DNA of 6,017 nt from Candidatus Methanofastidiosia archaeon (GCA_003558335.1 PWMA01000094.1:1-6017); one strand, 5' to 3'. Positions 1 to 5,964 are shown, counted from the stretch's first letter. The notes: a model not told the origin generated them from the letters alone. Numbers and translations: made by a program.

Positions 1-2074
1 CTCTTATGCAGATGATAAAGATCTTGGAATTATTAGAATGGATGGTTTAATTAGAAGAAATGCAAAAGCAAGTATGGGAGAGTATGTTGAAGTAAGTAAA
101 GTGGATGTTAAAGAGGCAGGAAGAGTAGTTTTAGCATTAACTCAAAAAGCCGGAGTACAAATGGTTATCCCTGGAAATGTACTTCAAAGAAATATTTTAG
201 GTAGAGTCTTAGTAAAAGGAGATATAATAAGTGTAAACAGCCAATCAAGAATGAAAGAAACAGGAGATCCTCTTTTTGATAAAATGATTGGGAATCTATT
301 GGAGATGGCACCCTTTTCATTGGGCGAAATGAGATTTATTGTTGTATCTACTAGTCCTCAAGGAATTGTAAGAATATCTAGCGGAACCGAAATTGAAGTT
401 AGAACACAATACAGCGAAACTGAAGACAGTGAAATTGCAGGAATAACTTATGAAGATGTTGGCGGGCTTAAGGATAAAATTCAGGTAGTTAGAGAAATAA
501 TAGAATTACCACTAAAACACCCGGAAATATTTGATAGATTAGGAATTACTCCTCCCAAAGGGGTTTTACTCTATGGCCCACCTGGCACCGGAAAAACTTT
601 AATTGCAAAAGCAGTGTCTTCTGAATCTCGAGCACATTTCAAATCGATAAATGGTCCTGAAATTATGAGTAAGTTCTATGGACAATCTGAAGAAAATTTA
701 AGAAATATGTTTAAAGATGCAGAATCAAATGCTCCTGCTATTATTTTTATAGATGAAGTTGATGCAATTGCTCCAAAAAGAAGTGAAGTTGCAGGTGAAG
801 TTGAAAGAAGAGTGGTGGCCCAGTTGCTTGCTTTAATGGACGGGTTAAAGTCCAGAGAAAAAGTCATTGTGATTGCTGCCACAAATCGGATAAATGCAAT
901 TGATGAGGCTCTTAGAAGGCCAGGCAGATTTGACCGAGAGATTGAGATTAGTGTTCCAGATAAAGAGGGTAGGAAAGAAGTACTCCAAATCCATACTAGA
1001 GCGATGCCTTTAACAGAAGATGTTGATCTAAATCAACTAGCTTCTAAAACACATGGATTCGTGGGTGCTGATTTAGAAGCTTTATGTAAAGAAGCTGCAA
1101 TGGCCTCCCTTAGGAGACTATTGCCAGAATTGAACTTAGGGGAATCTAGAGTTTCTGAAGAACTTTTGGAAAAAATAAAAGTAACAAAAGATGATTTCGA
1201 AGAAGCTTTGAAAAAGATAGAGCCATCTGCAATGAGAGAGGTAATGGTAGTTACGCCAAATGTTGGATGGGATAATGTCGGTGGATTAGACGATATAAAG
1301 AGAGAACTCATGGAAGCCATCGAATGGCCAATAAAACAGCCAGAAGTTTTCACAGGCTTGGGGATAAGGCCTCCTAAAGGCATATTCCTTTATGGCCCTC
1401 CTGGTTGTGGTAAAACACTCCTTGCAAAAGCAGTTGCAGGTGAATCAGAAGCAAATTTTATTTCAATAAAAGGTCCTGAAATATTGAGCAAATGGGTCGG
1501 GGAAAGTGAGAAAACTATGAGAGAAATATTCAGAAAAGCAAGACAAGCAGCTCCCACTGTTATTTTCTTCGACGAAATCGATGCTATTGCAAATAGGAGA
1601 GGGAGTGAAGAAGGAACTAGAGTTTCAGAAAGATTAGTAAATCAGCTCCTTACAGAATTGGACGGATTAGAAGAATTAAGCCAAGTAGTTGTAATTGGTG
1701 CAACAAATAGGCCAGATATTGTAGATCCTGGTTTACTTAGGCCCGGTAGATTTGATAAAATAATATTGGTACATGCTCCCGATATAAAAGCACGGAAAAA
1801 AATATTTGACATTCACACTAAAAAAATGCCACTGGCTAATGATGTAAATCTCGATGAACTTGCTAAACTTACTGAAGATTATTCTGGTGCCGATATAGAG
1901 GCTATTTGTAGAGAAGCTGCTATGTCTACTTTAAGAGAAGATATTACTTCTAAAATAGTGTCAAAAGAAAAGTTTATGGAAGCCCTAAAACAAATATCTC
2001 CAAGTTTACCTGAAGAAGTAAAAAGAGAATATGATAAGAGAAAATATGAAAAACTAGGATATATATATGGTTAA
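1..2074 (+). CDS. cdc48: Cdc48/VAT-type AAA+ ATPase, 5'-partial
   Basis: Hexameric cytosolic unfoldase that uses ATP to thread proteins through its pore. The frame is open to the left edge, and the 12 codons before the first ATG (base 38) already match the Cdc48 N domain (GIIRMDGLIRRNA), so that ATG is internal and about 50 codons are missing. In window residues (690 visible): N domain to ~130. D1 ring: Walker A GPPGTGKT at 192-199, pore loop KFYG with F225/Y226, Walker B IIFIDE with D251/E252, arginine-finger region RRPGRFDRE. D2 ring: Walker A GPPGCGKT at 465-472, pore residue W498, Walker B D524/E525, RPGRFDK. All catalytic elements of both rings are intact. The protein ends in Ile-Tyr-Gly, an HbYX motif of the kind that docks on the 20S proteasome. 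The stop codon directly abuts that of the convergent prenyl synthase. Its promoter is outside the window. Family assignment is essentially certain; partners are inferred. Confidence 0.97.
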   Translation, partial: SYADDKDLGIIRMDGLIRRNAKASMGEYVEVSKVDVKEAGRVVLALTQKAGVQMVIPGNVLQRNILGRVLVKGDIISVNSQSRMKETGDPLFDKMIGNLLEMAPFSLGEMRFIVVSTSPQGIVRISSGTEIEVRTQYSETEDSEIAGITYEDVGGLKDKIQVVREIIELPLKHPEIFDRLGITPPKGVLLYGPPGTGKTLIAKAVSSESRAHFKSINGPEIMSKFYGQSEENLRNMFKDAESNAPAIIFIDEVDAIAPKRSEVAGEVERRVVAQLLALMDGLKSREKVIVIAATNRINAIDEALRRPGRFDREIEISVPDKEGRKEVLQIHTRAMPLTEDVDLNQLASKTHGFVGADLEALCKEAAMASLRRLLPELNLGESRVSEELLEKIKVTKDDFEEALKKIEPSAMREVMVVTPNVGWDNVGGLDDIKRELMEAIEWPIKQPEVFTGLGIRPPKGIFLYGPPGCGKTLLAKAVAGESEANFISIKGPEILSKWVGESEKTMREIFRKARQAAPTVIFFDEIDAIANRRGSEEGTRVSERLVNQLLTELDGLEELSQVVVIGATNRPDIVDPGLLRPGRFDKIILVHAPDIKARKKIFDIHTKKMPLANDVNLDELAKLTEDYSGADIEAICREAAMSTLREDITSKIVSKEKFMEALKQISPSLPEEVKREYDKRKYEKLGYIYG

Positions 2075-3148
2075 TTAAATTTTTCTTTTTATCAAAAATT
2101 CAGAAAATGCTTTTAGGTATCTTTTCGCTTTACTTTCTTTTATTTCATTTTCTATATCTTTCCAAGATTCTAATACTAATTTATTTGCAGTATCTCTTGA
2201 TAATTCAATAGCTTCCGTTTCTTTGATAAGGTCCATTGCTTCATTAATAATTTGTTTTTGTTTTGTATGTGAATTGAGTATTTCGATTAATCTATTTCTC
2301 TTTTGGTAATCTAGTAGTTCTAATGAATATATTATAGCAAGGCTTCTTTTACCTTCGCTTATATCGTTACCATAAGATTTTCCAAAAGCTTCTCTTTCTT
2401 TTTCAGTTGTTATGATATCCAGTAGATCATCTTGAATCTGAAAAGCAATTCCGATACTCTCTGCAAATCTTCCAAACTTTGATTCTAGTTTTTCATCTTT
2501 TCCTGAAAGAGCTACAGCCATTCTGGCAGCCATTCTGGCTAAAGTTCCTGTTTTATAAGCCGCCATTTGTAAATATTGATCAACATTCGGTTCTTTTTTT
2601 AAGATTCCTTTATGCCATGTTATGTCTAAAGCTTGTCCGTAATGGAGATTTGCCATTTCTTCAAAATATATTGAATAAATTTTGTATAATGTATGAATAT
2701 CTATTTTGCTTTTATGTTCTTCAATAACTTGCAAAGGTAAAAAATACATAGCATTTCCACAATTTATAGTTATATCTTCACCATATACTTTGTGTAGGGC
2801 AGGTTTCCCTCTCCTAAGATCTGCATTATCTTCAATATCATCTATGATAATAGTTCCATTGTGTGCAATTTCAGGTATAATTAAAAAATCACTTACTATT
2901 TCCATATCTGCATCAAGAGCTTCAGATATTAATAAAAAAAGAACGGGCCTCCATCTTTTCCCACCATAGCTTAAAAAATCCCATAGGGGCTTTGATATTC
3001 CATAATTTAAAGAAATATAATCTGGTTCATATCTATAGTTGGCTTTGAAATTTGCTTTGTTTATATCTTTTGGAATGTACTTTTCTATAGTACTTTCAAT
3101 GAAATCTTTTTTATTTTCAATAAAGTTAATAATATCAATACTAGTCAT
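2075..3148 (-). CDS. Trans-polyprenyl diphosphate synthase (GGPP synthase-like)
   Basis: Head-to-tail condensation of isopentenyl diphosphate onto an allylic diphosphate, Mg-dependent and all-helical. In archaea this commonly makes the C20 GGPP for ether lipids. The 357 residues hold every family landmark: GGKRWRP at 62-68, first aspartate motif DDIED at 103-107 followed by LRRGKP, GQALDITW at 171-178, KTG at 199-201, second aspartate motif DDLLD at 240-244, and the lysine of GNDISEGKRS at 267. The segment HNGTIIIDDIEDNADLRRG resembles eukaryotic type III GGPP synthases. The fifth residue before DDIED is Gly98, where farnesyl-diphosphate synthases carry a bulky aromatic, which predicts a C20 or longer product. 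At 357 residues it is somewhat longer than the usual ~300-330. Start: the ATG has no Shine-Dalgarno but sits about 25 bases from a good TATA box, fitting a leaderless mRNA. No other isoprenoid gene is adjacent. Class is very secure; chain length is inference. Confidence 0.95.
   Translation of the reverse strand: MTSIDIINFIENKKDFIESTIEKYIPKDINKANFKANYRYEPDYISLNYGISKPLWDFLSYGGKRWRPVLFLLISEALDADMEIVSDFLIIPEIAHNGTIIIDDIEDNADLRRGKPALHKVYGEDITINCGNAMYFLPLQVIEEHKSKIDIHTLYKIYSIYFEEMANLHYGQALDITWHKGILKKEPNVDQYLQMAAYKTGTLARMAARMAVALSGKDEKLESKFGRFAESIGIAFQIQDDLLDIITTEKEREAFGKSYGNDISEGKRSLAIIYSLELLDYQKRNRLIEILNSHTKQKQIINEAMDLIKETEAIELSRDTANKLVLESWKDIENEIKESKAKRYLKAFSEFLIKRKI
2080..2090 (+). terminator. 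Probable oligo-T terminator of cdc48
   Basis: Two runs of five T separated by one C begin six bases after the cdc48 stop codon. Archaeal RNA polymerase stops on T-rich non-template tracts without needing a hairpin, and I see none here. The tract lies inside the last codons of the opposite-strand prenyl synthase, where it encodes part of the Lys/Arg-rich C-terminus, so it could be T-rich for coding reasons alone. Confidence 0.5.
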
Positions 3149-3168
3149 AAATAAAAATAATTCATATG

Positions 3169-3181
3169 TTTTATATCTTTA
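3169..3181 (-). promoter_or_regulatory. Leaderless promoter of the prenyl synthase
   Basis: On the minus strand the sequence reads AAAGATATAAAAC, a purine-rich BRE-like stretch running into a TATA box. The box centre lies about 25 bases from the A of the start codon at 3148, the normal distance to an archaeal transcription start, so transcription should begin at or within a couple of bases of the ATG. No purine-rich ribosome binding site is present in the AT-only sequence before the ATG, consistent with leaderless translation. Confidence 0.6.
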
Positions 3182-3193
3182 ATGCAATTTCAT

Positions 3194-3206
3194 AAAGATT
3201 TAAGTA
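3194..3206 (+). promoter_or_regulatory. Probable promoter of the M42 peptidase
   Basis: AAAGATTTAAGTA combines a short purine BRE-like element with the TATA-like box TTTAAGTA at 3199-3206. A start about 25 bases downstream would fall near 3228, giving a leader of about 16 bases to the ATG at 3244 or about 31 bases to the TTG at 3259. It lies back to back with the prenyl synthase promoter in a 95-base divergent region. The box is a weaker match than its neighbour on the other strand. Confidence 0.45.
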
Positions 3207-3243
3207 TTAAGAGTCGTAGAATAGTTGTATTTAATCAAGGTAT

Positions 3244-4293
3244 ATGGAGTGTGATATTTTGAAAGAACTGCTAAAAAAACTATCTGAAGTTCCTGGAGTT
3301 TCAGGCCATGAAAAAACTATAAAACAAACCATTATTGATGAGATAAAAACGGATGTTGATGAAATAAAAGAAGATTCTATGGGAAATTTAATCACTACTA
3401 TAAAAGGCTCAAGTAACTTTAAGGTAATGATTGCTGCACATATGGATGAAATAGGTTTTATGGTAAAATATATTGATGAAAAAGGTTTTATCTCTTTTGA
3501 AACTGTAGGAGGTTTTGATATTAGAAGTCTTGGTTCGCAAAGAGTTAAGATTCATACTTCAAAAGGGGATGTAATTGGAGTTATAGGGCTTAAACCACCA
3601 CACATCACCGAAAAAGAAGAAAAAGAAAAGGCATTAAAATTGGAAGATTTAAGAATAGACGTTGGGCTAAATTCAAAAGAAGAAGTTGATCAACTTGGAA
3701 TTCAAATTGGTGACCCCATTACTAGAGATATTTCATTTTCACATCTTGGAAATAAAAATGTTGTTAGTTGTAAATCATTTGATAATAGGGCAGGATGTGC
3801 AGTTCTTATAGAAATTCTAAAAAAAATTAAGAATCCTGATTATACCTTATATGGAGTTTTTACTACTCAAGAAGAAGTTGGACTAAGAGGTGCTAAAACG
3901 GCAACTTATGGATTGGATATAGATTTTGCCATAATAATTGATGTAACTATTGGGGGGCCACTACCAAGAACTGAATTGGAAAAAGTATCAATTTTTCTTG
4001 GAAAAGGACCTTCTATTGATCTTATGGACAATGGATTTATTTTAAGTGAAAAGATAAAGGAAATTTTATTAAAAGCTGCTCAAGATTCAGGAGTTCCCCA
4101 TCAAATACATATTTCAAGTGGTAGGACAGATGGGGCAATAGTGCATATAACTAAAGAAGGTATTCCTACAGCAGTTATTTCAATACCTTCGAAATATATT
4201 CATTCTACTGTTGAAATAGTTGATCTAAATGATTTATACAATACCTTAAAATTGGCTCTAAAAACTTTAGAGGTAGCAAAAAATATGCTATAA
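3244..4293 (+). CDS. M42 family metallo-aminopeptidase (TET / 'endoglucanase' family)
   Basis: Cytosolic two-metal (Zn/Co) exopeptidase that removes N-terminal residues from short peptides; family members form large tetrahedral dodecamers that act after the proteasome. All expected active-site residues are visible, numbered from the ATG: H66 and D68 in AAHMDEIGF, bridging D180 in FDNRAGC, catalytic E210 and metal ligand E211 in TTQEEVGLRGA, D233 in IIDVT, and H320 in YIHST. The C-terminal block SGRTDGAIVH, then IPTAVISIPSKYIHS, is typical. Length (349) is normal. The coordinates give the longest ATG form; the TTG at 3259 has a better ribosome binding site and yields an N-terminus beginning M-KELLKKLSEVPG, closer to the family norm, so the first five residues are doubtful. 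Family members are often misnamed endoglucanase; nothing here supports cellulose cleavage. Exact specificity cannot be told from sequence. Confidence 0.95.
   Translation: MECDILKELLKKLSEVPGVSGHEKTIKQTIIDEIKTDVDEIKEDSMGNLITTIKGSSNFKVMIAAHMDEIGFMVKYIDEKGFISFETVGGFDIRSLGSQRVKIHTSKGDVIGVIGLKPPHITEKEEKEKALKLEDLRIDVGLNSKEEVDQLGIQIGDPITRDISFSHLGNKNVVSCKSFDNRAGCAVLIEILKKIKNPDYTLYGVFTTQEEVGLRGAKTATYGLDIDFAIIIDVTIGGPLPRTELEKVSIFLGKGPSIDLMDNGFILSEKIKEILLKAAQDSGVPHQIHISSGRTDGAIVHITKEGIPTAVISIPSKYIHSTVEIVDLNDLYNTLKLALKTLEVAKNML
3246..3255 (+). promoter_or_regulatory. Shine-Dalgarno-like site favouring a TTG start at 3259
   Basis: GGAGTGTGAT matches both halves of the archaeal anti-Shine-Dalgarno complement GGAGGTGAT, with one base out of place. 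GGAG ends 9 bases before the in-frame TTG at 3259. It begins on the last base of the ATG at 3244, so it cannot serve that ATG. Only AAGGT, two bases away, precedes the ATG, which is too close for normal pairing. Confidence 0.45.
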
Positions 4294-4312
4294 TTTTTTT
4301 TTATTTATTTTT
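4294..4312 (+). terminator. T-rich terminator after the M42 peptidase
   Basis: Directly after the TAA stop come nine T, then TTT and TTTTT separated by single A. This is a typical hairpin-free archaeal terminator. It fills most of the 24-base gap to the stop codon of the convergent tpiA. Read on the minus strand it is A-rich, so it should not end the tpiA transcript. Confidence 0.65.
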
Positions 4313-4317
4313 AACAT

Positions 4318-4995
4318 CTACTCATTTATCACACCGTTGGCAAGATCCTCTAAGATTTCCAATGGATTCTTTGCCTTGGTAACTCCTGATGCAAGTAGGA
4401 CACCTTCTGCCCCTAATTCAATGGCCTTTTTAACATCTTCTCCATTTTTTATGCCTGCCCCACATAGGACTTTAACCCTAGACGATATATCCCTAATCTG
4501 TTTCACAGTATTTTTGACAATATCAGGATCTGCATCAGTTACAGATATTTCCCCTCCAATAAGTTCTGGTGGTTCAACAGCAACAAAAGTAGGATCAAAC
4601 ATAGCTGCTGCCTTGCTTACTGAAATATTATTCGTACAAACAACTGATACTAAATCCATTTCTTTGCATCTGTCAACTATTGATTCAATATCCGCTAACT
4701 TCATTCTGTTTTCTGAATGATTAATTAAAGTTCCTGAAGCCTTAGATTTTTTAATACTTTCAAGAGTTGTTTTTCCTGTCCCACTTCCGGGTTTAAGATT
4801 ATCAACATGTTGCGAGAATACGGGAATTGAAACTTTTTCAGAAATATAGGACAAGTCTACCATTTGAGGAGCTATAGATATATTAACCCCACTTTTTTCT
4901 GAAACTTTTTGACATACTCTTGAAAGTTCAAGTCCTTTTTCTCCTGAAGTTTCATCGTATATTTTAAAATTAATAAGTATAATTGGCGTTTTCAT
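4318..4995 (-). CDS. tpiA: Triosephosphate isomerase, archaeal type
   Basis: Interconverts dihydroxyacetone phosphate and glyceraldehyde 3-phosphate in glycolysis and gluconeogenesis; cytosolic TIM barrel. The 225-residue length matches the short archaeal form rather than the ~250-residue bacterial and eukaryotic one. Catalytic residues are all present: N9 and K11 in INFKIY, H93 in LINHSENRM, and E141 in VAVEPPELIGG, which begins the mobile loop 6. The phosphate-binding segments LCGAGI (177-182) and LLASGV (200-205) are intact. The start is well fixed: MKTPIILINFK is the expected family N-terminus and AGAGGTGA lies six bases upstream. It follows the DUF554 gene on the same strand with a 67-base gap and has its own TATA box, so it can be transcribed alone. 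It ends 24 bases from the convergent M42 gene. Confidence 0.97.
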   Translation of the reverse strand: MKTPIILINFKIYDETSGEKGLELSRVCQKVSEKSGVNISIAPQMVDLSYISEKVSIPVFSQHVDNLKPGSGTGKTTLESIKKSKASGTLINHSENRMKLADIESIVDRCKEMDLVSVVCTNNISVSKAAAMFDPTFVAVEPPELIGGEISVTDADPDIVKNTVKQIRDISSRVKVLCGAGIKNGEDVKKAIELGAEGVLLASGVTKAKNPLEILEDLANGVINE

Positions 4996-5001
4996 TTTTT
5001 G

Positions 5002-5009
5002 TCACCTCT
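5002..5009 (-). promoter_or_regulatory. Shine-Dalgarno of tpiA
   Basis: On the minus strand AGAGGTGA ends six bases before the tpiA ATG and pairs well with the archaeal 16S 3' end. It is the clearest ribosome binding site in the window and confirms the start. It also shows that this organism uses Shine-Dalgarno initiation alongside apparently leaderless genes. Confidence 0.8.
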
Positions 5010-5021
5010 TTAGTTAATAAT

Positions 5022-5045
5022 CTTTATAAACTTTATATATTTTTA
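5022..5045 (-). promoter_or_regulatory. Probable tpiA promoter
   Basis: The minus strand has two overlapping TATA-like boxes: TATATAAAG (5031-5039), preceded by an A-rich BRE-like stretch, and TTTATAAAG (5022-5030). The first predicts a start near 5010, giving a leader of about 15 bases that just includes the Shine-Dalgarno. The second would start inside or after the Shine-Dalgarno and is less likely. Confidence 0.5.
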
Positions 5046-5062
5046 TTCTTTTCTGTAGTTTT

Positions 5063-5740
5063 CTATATAAAAAAATAACTTAACAATAACACCACCAAAA
5101 GACTTGGAAGCATATTTACTACTTTAAAATCTTTGACTCTAATAATTTTAATGCCTAATGCTAAAAGCAATATACCTCCGACTGAGGTTAGCTCTATAAT
5201 AAGAGAATCACTTAGGTAAGAACTCACATAACTAGCAAATATTGTTATACTTCCTTGGTATAACAAAAGAGGTATCGAAGATAACATAACTCCAATTCCC
5301 AAGGCAGAAGATAAAGCTATAGAAGCAACTCCATCTAAAATGGATTTTGCCATCAGTAAATTAGGTGGATTTCCAAGCCCTTCTTCGATTGATCCGAGTA
5401 TGGCCATTGGACCTATACAATAGATTAATGTTGCCATAATAAAACCTTCAGAAAATTTGTCCCCTGGACTTTTAAATCTATTTTTCAATTTTTCAGTTAA
5501 TTTATCAAGATGATTTTCTATTCCTATACATTCGCCAATTACCGATCCAATAAGCAGGCTGAAAGCAATCAATAAAAAATTATTTGTTTCTATTGCCATA
5601 GAAATACCCAATACAATAGTAAATAGCCCTATAGCTTGAAATATAATATCGCTCATTTTTTCAGGAAGACGCGACTTAATCAAAATACCAACCGTACTGC
5701 CCAAAATAATTGCAATAACGTTGGCTATGGTTCCAATCAT
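5063..5740 (-). CDS. DUF554 family integral membrane protein (YdfK/YqgA-like)
   Basis: Multipass inner-membrane protein of a family widespread in bacteria and archaea, with no firmly established function; a transporter role is often supposed. The 225-residue length fits the family. Recognition rests on the N-terminal MIGTIANVIAIILGSTVG pattern, the GECIGIE segment at 69-75, FSEGFIMATLIYCIGPMAILGS around 96-117, KSILDGVASI at 132-141 and LLLYQGSITI at 158-167. Hydrophobic segments lie near 3-21, 34-50, 55-73, 99-117, 134-152, 155-172, 182-200 and 209-225. The only long hydrophilic stretch is 75-96, between the third and fourth. The ATG has no Shine-Dalgarno, but a TATA-like box lies about 25 bases upstream, so it is probably leaderless. 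No T-run follows the gene before tpiA, so read-through into tpiA is possible. Family confident, function unknown. Confidence 0.9.
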   Translation of the reverse strand: MIGTIANVIAIILGSTVGILIKSRLPEKMSDIIFQAIGLFTIVLGISMAIETNNFLLIAFSLLIGSVIGECIGIENHLDKLTEKLKNRFKSPGDKFSEGFIMATLIYCIGPMAILGSIEEGLGNPPNLLMAKSILDGVASIALSSALGIGVMLSSIPLLLYQGSITIFASYVSSYLSDSLIIELTSVGGILLLALGIKIIRVKDFKVVNMLPSLLVVLLLSYFFI

Positions 5741-5761
5741 GAAAAATTTCTTAATACAAAA

Positions 5762-5776
5762 CTTAAAAACTTATCT
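5762..5776 (-). promoter_or_regulatory. Probable leaderless promoter of the DUF554 gene
   Basis: The minus strand reads AGATAAGTTTTTAAG: a purine-rich BRE-like element then the TATA-like box TTTTTAAG, centred about 25 bases from the A of the start codon at 5740. This is the same spacing as at the prenyl synthase, and again no ribosome binding site precedes the ATG. Confidence 0.45.
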
Positions 5777-5849
5777 AATTTATTTCATTCTGATAAAAAT
5801 AAAATTATACTGATTTAATCTTGTAATAATAATCTTCTATTTTTATATG

Positions 5850-5865
5850 CCGAAAAGTTTAAATA
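5850..5865 (+). promoter_or_regulatory. Strong distal archaeal promoter (BRE + TATA)
   Basis: CCGAAAAG (BRE-like, from 5850) followed by TTTAAATA (5858-5865) is the best BRE/TATA match in the window. It predicts a start near 5887, about 78 bases before the ATG at 5965. It may be the upstream member of a tandem pair for the right-hand gene, or drive a short transcript of its own. No tRNA-like or clear structured RNA follows it. Confidence 0.6.
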
Positions 5866-5898
5866 GGTTCATCTTTTTCCTAATCAAAGACACTGTAA

Positions 5899-5913
5899 GC
5901 AAACATTTATATA
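5899..5913 (+). promoter_or_regulatory. Proximal promoter of the right-edge gene
   Basis: GCAAACATTTATATA contains the near-consensus TATA box TTTATATA at 5906-5913 with an A-rich element just upstream. The expected start is near 5935, giving a leader of about 30 bases that contains the GGGA before the ATG at 5965. Confidence 0.55.
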
Positions 5914-5964
5914 AAATAAAAACGTATTAAATTATTGCTTGAATTTTTTAATTGAAGGGATACT

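Noticed and set aside
38..40. ATG at 38 as the true start of cdc48
   Set aside because: The same frame is open to the window edge and the codons before it already encode conserved N-domain sequence; no ribosome binding site precedes it and a start here would remove the first half of the N domain.
676..1383. Minus-strand open frames of 68 and 116 codons inside cdc48
   Set aside because: They are the reverse of highly conserved AAA+ coding sequence, with low-complexity Ser-rich translations and no family resemblance or initiation signals.
2479..2969. Plus-strand open frames of 82 and 87 codons inside the prenyl synthase gene
   Set aside because: They lie opposite conserved prenyl synthase motifs, including DDIED, and have no start signals or recognisable domain.
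3244..4293. Endoglucanase/cellulase function for the M42 protein
   Set aside because: This is a common inherited database name; the visible residues form the two-metal aminopeptidase site and no glycoside hydrolase motif is present.
4337..4720. Plus-strand 127-codon open frame opposite tpiA
   Set aside because: It runs antisense to the catalytic core of tpiA and its translation is compositionally a shadow; no promoter or ribosome binding site.
5636..5818. Plus-strand 60-codon open frame overlapping the DUF554 start
   Set aside because: Asn/Lys-rich AT-driven translation, antisense to the DUF554 N-terminus and its promoter, no ribosome binding site.
5816..5836. TAATCTT repeated twice 14 bases apart as a possible operator
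   Set aside because: Only seven bases, AT-rich, without symmetry, and not placed against a box in a way that suggests a regulator site.
5793..5847. Inverted repeat ATAAAAATA / TATTTTTAT
   Set aside because: Nine A/T-only base pairs with a 37-base loop are expected by chance in DNA this AT-rich, and no G-C pair stabilises it.
5847..5930. 27-codon plus-strand open frame beginning ATGCCGAAAAG
   Set aside because: It overlaps both predicted promoters, so its start lies upstream of the expected transcription start; the fit is better explained as promoter DNA.
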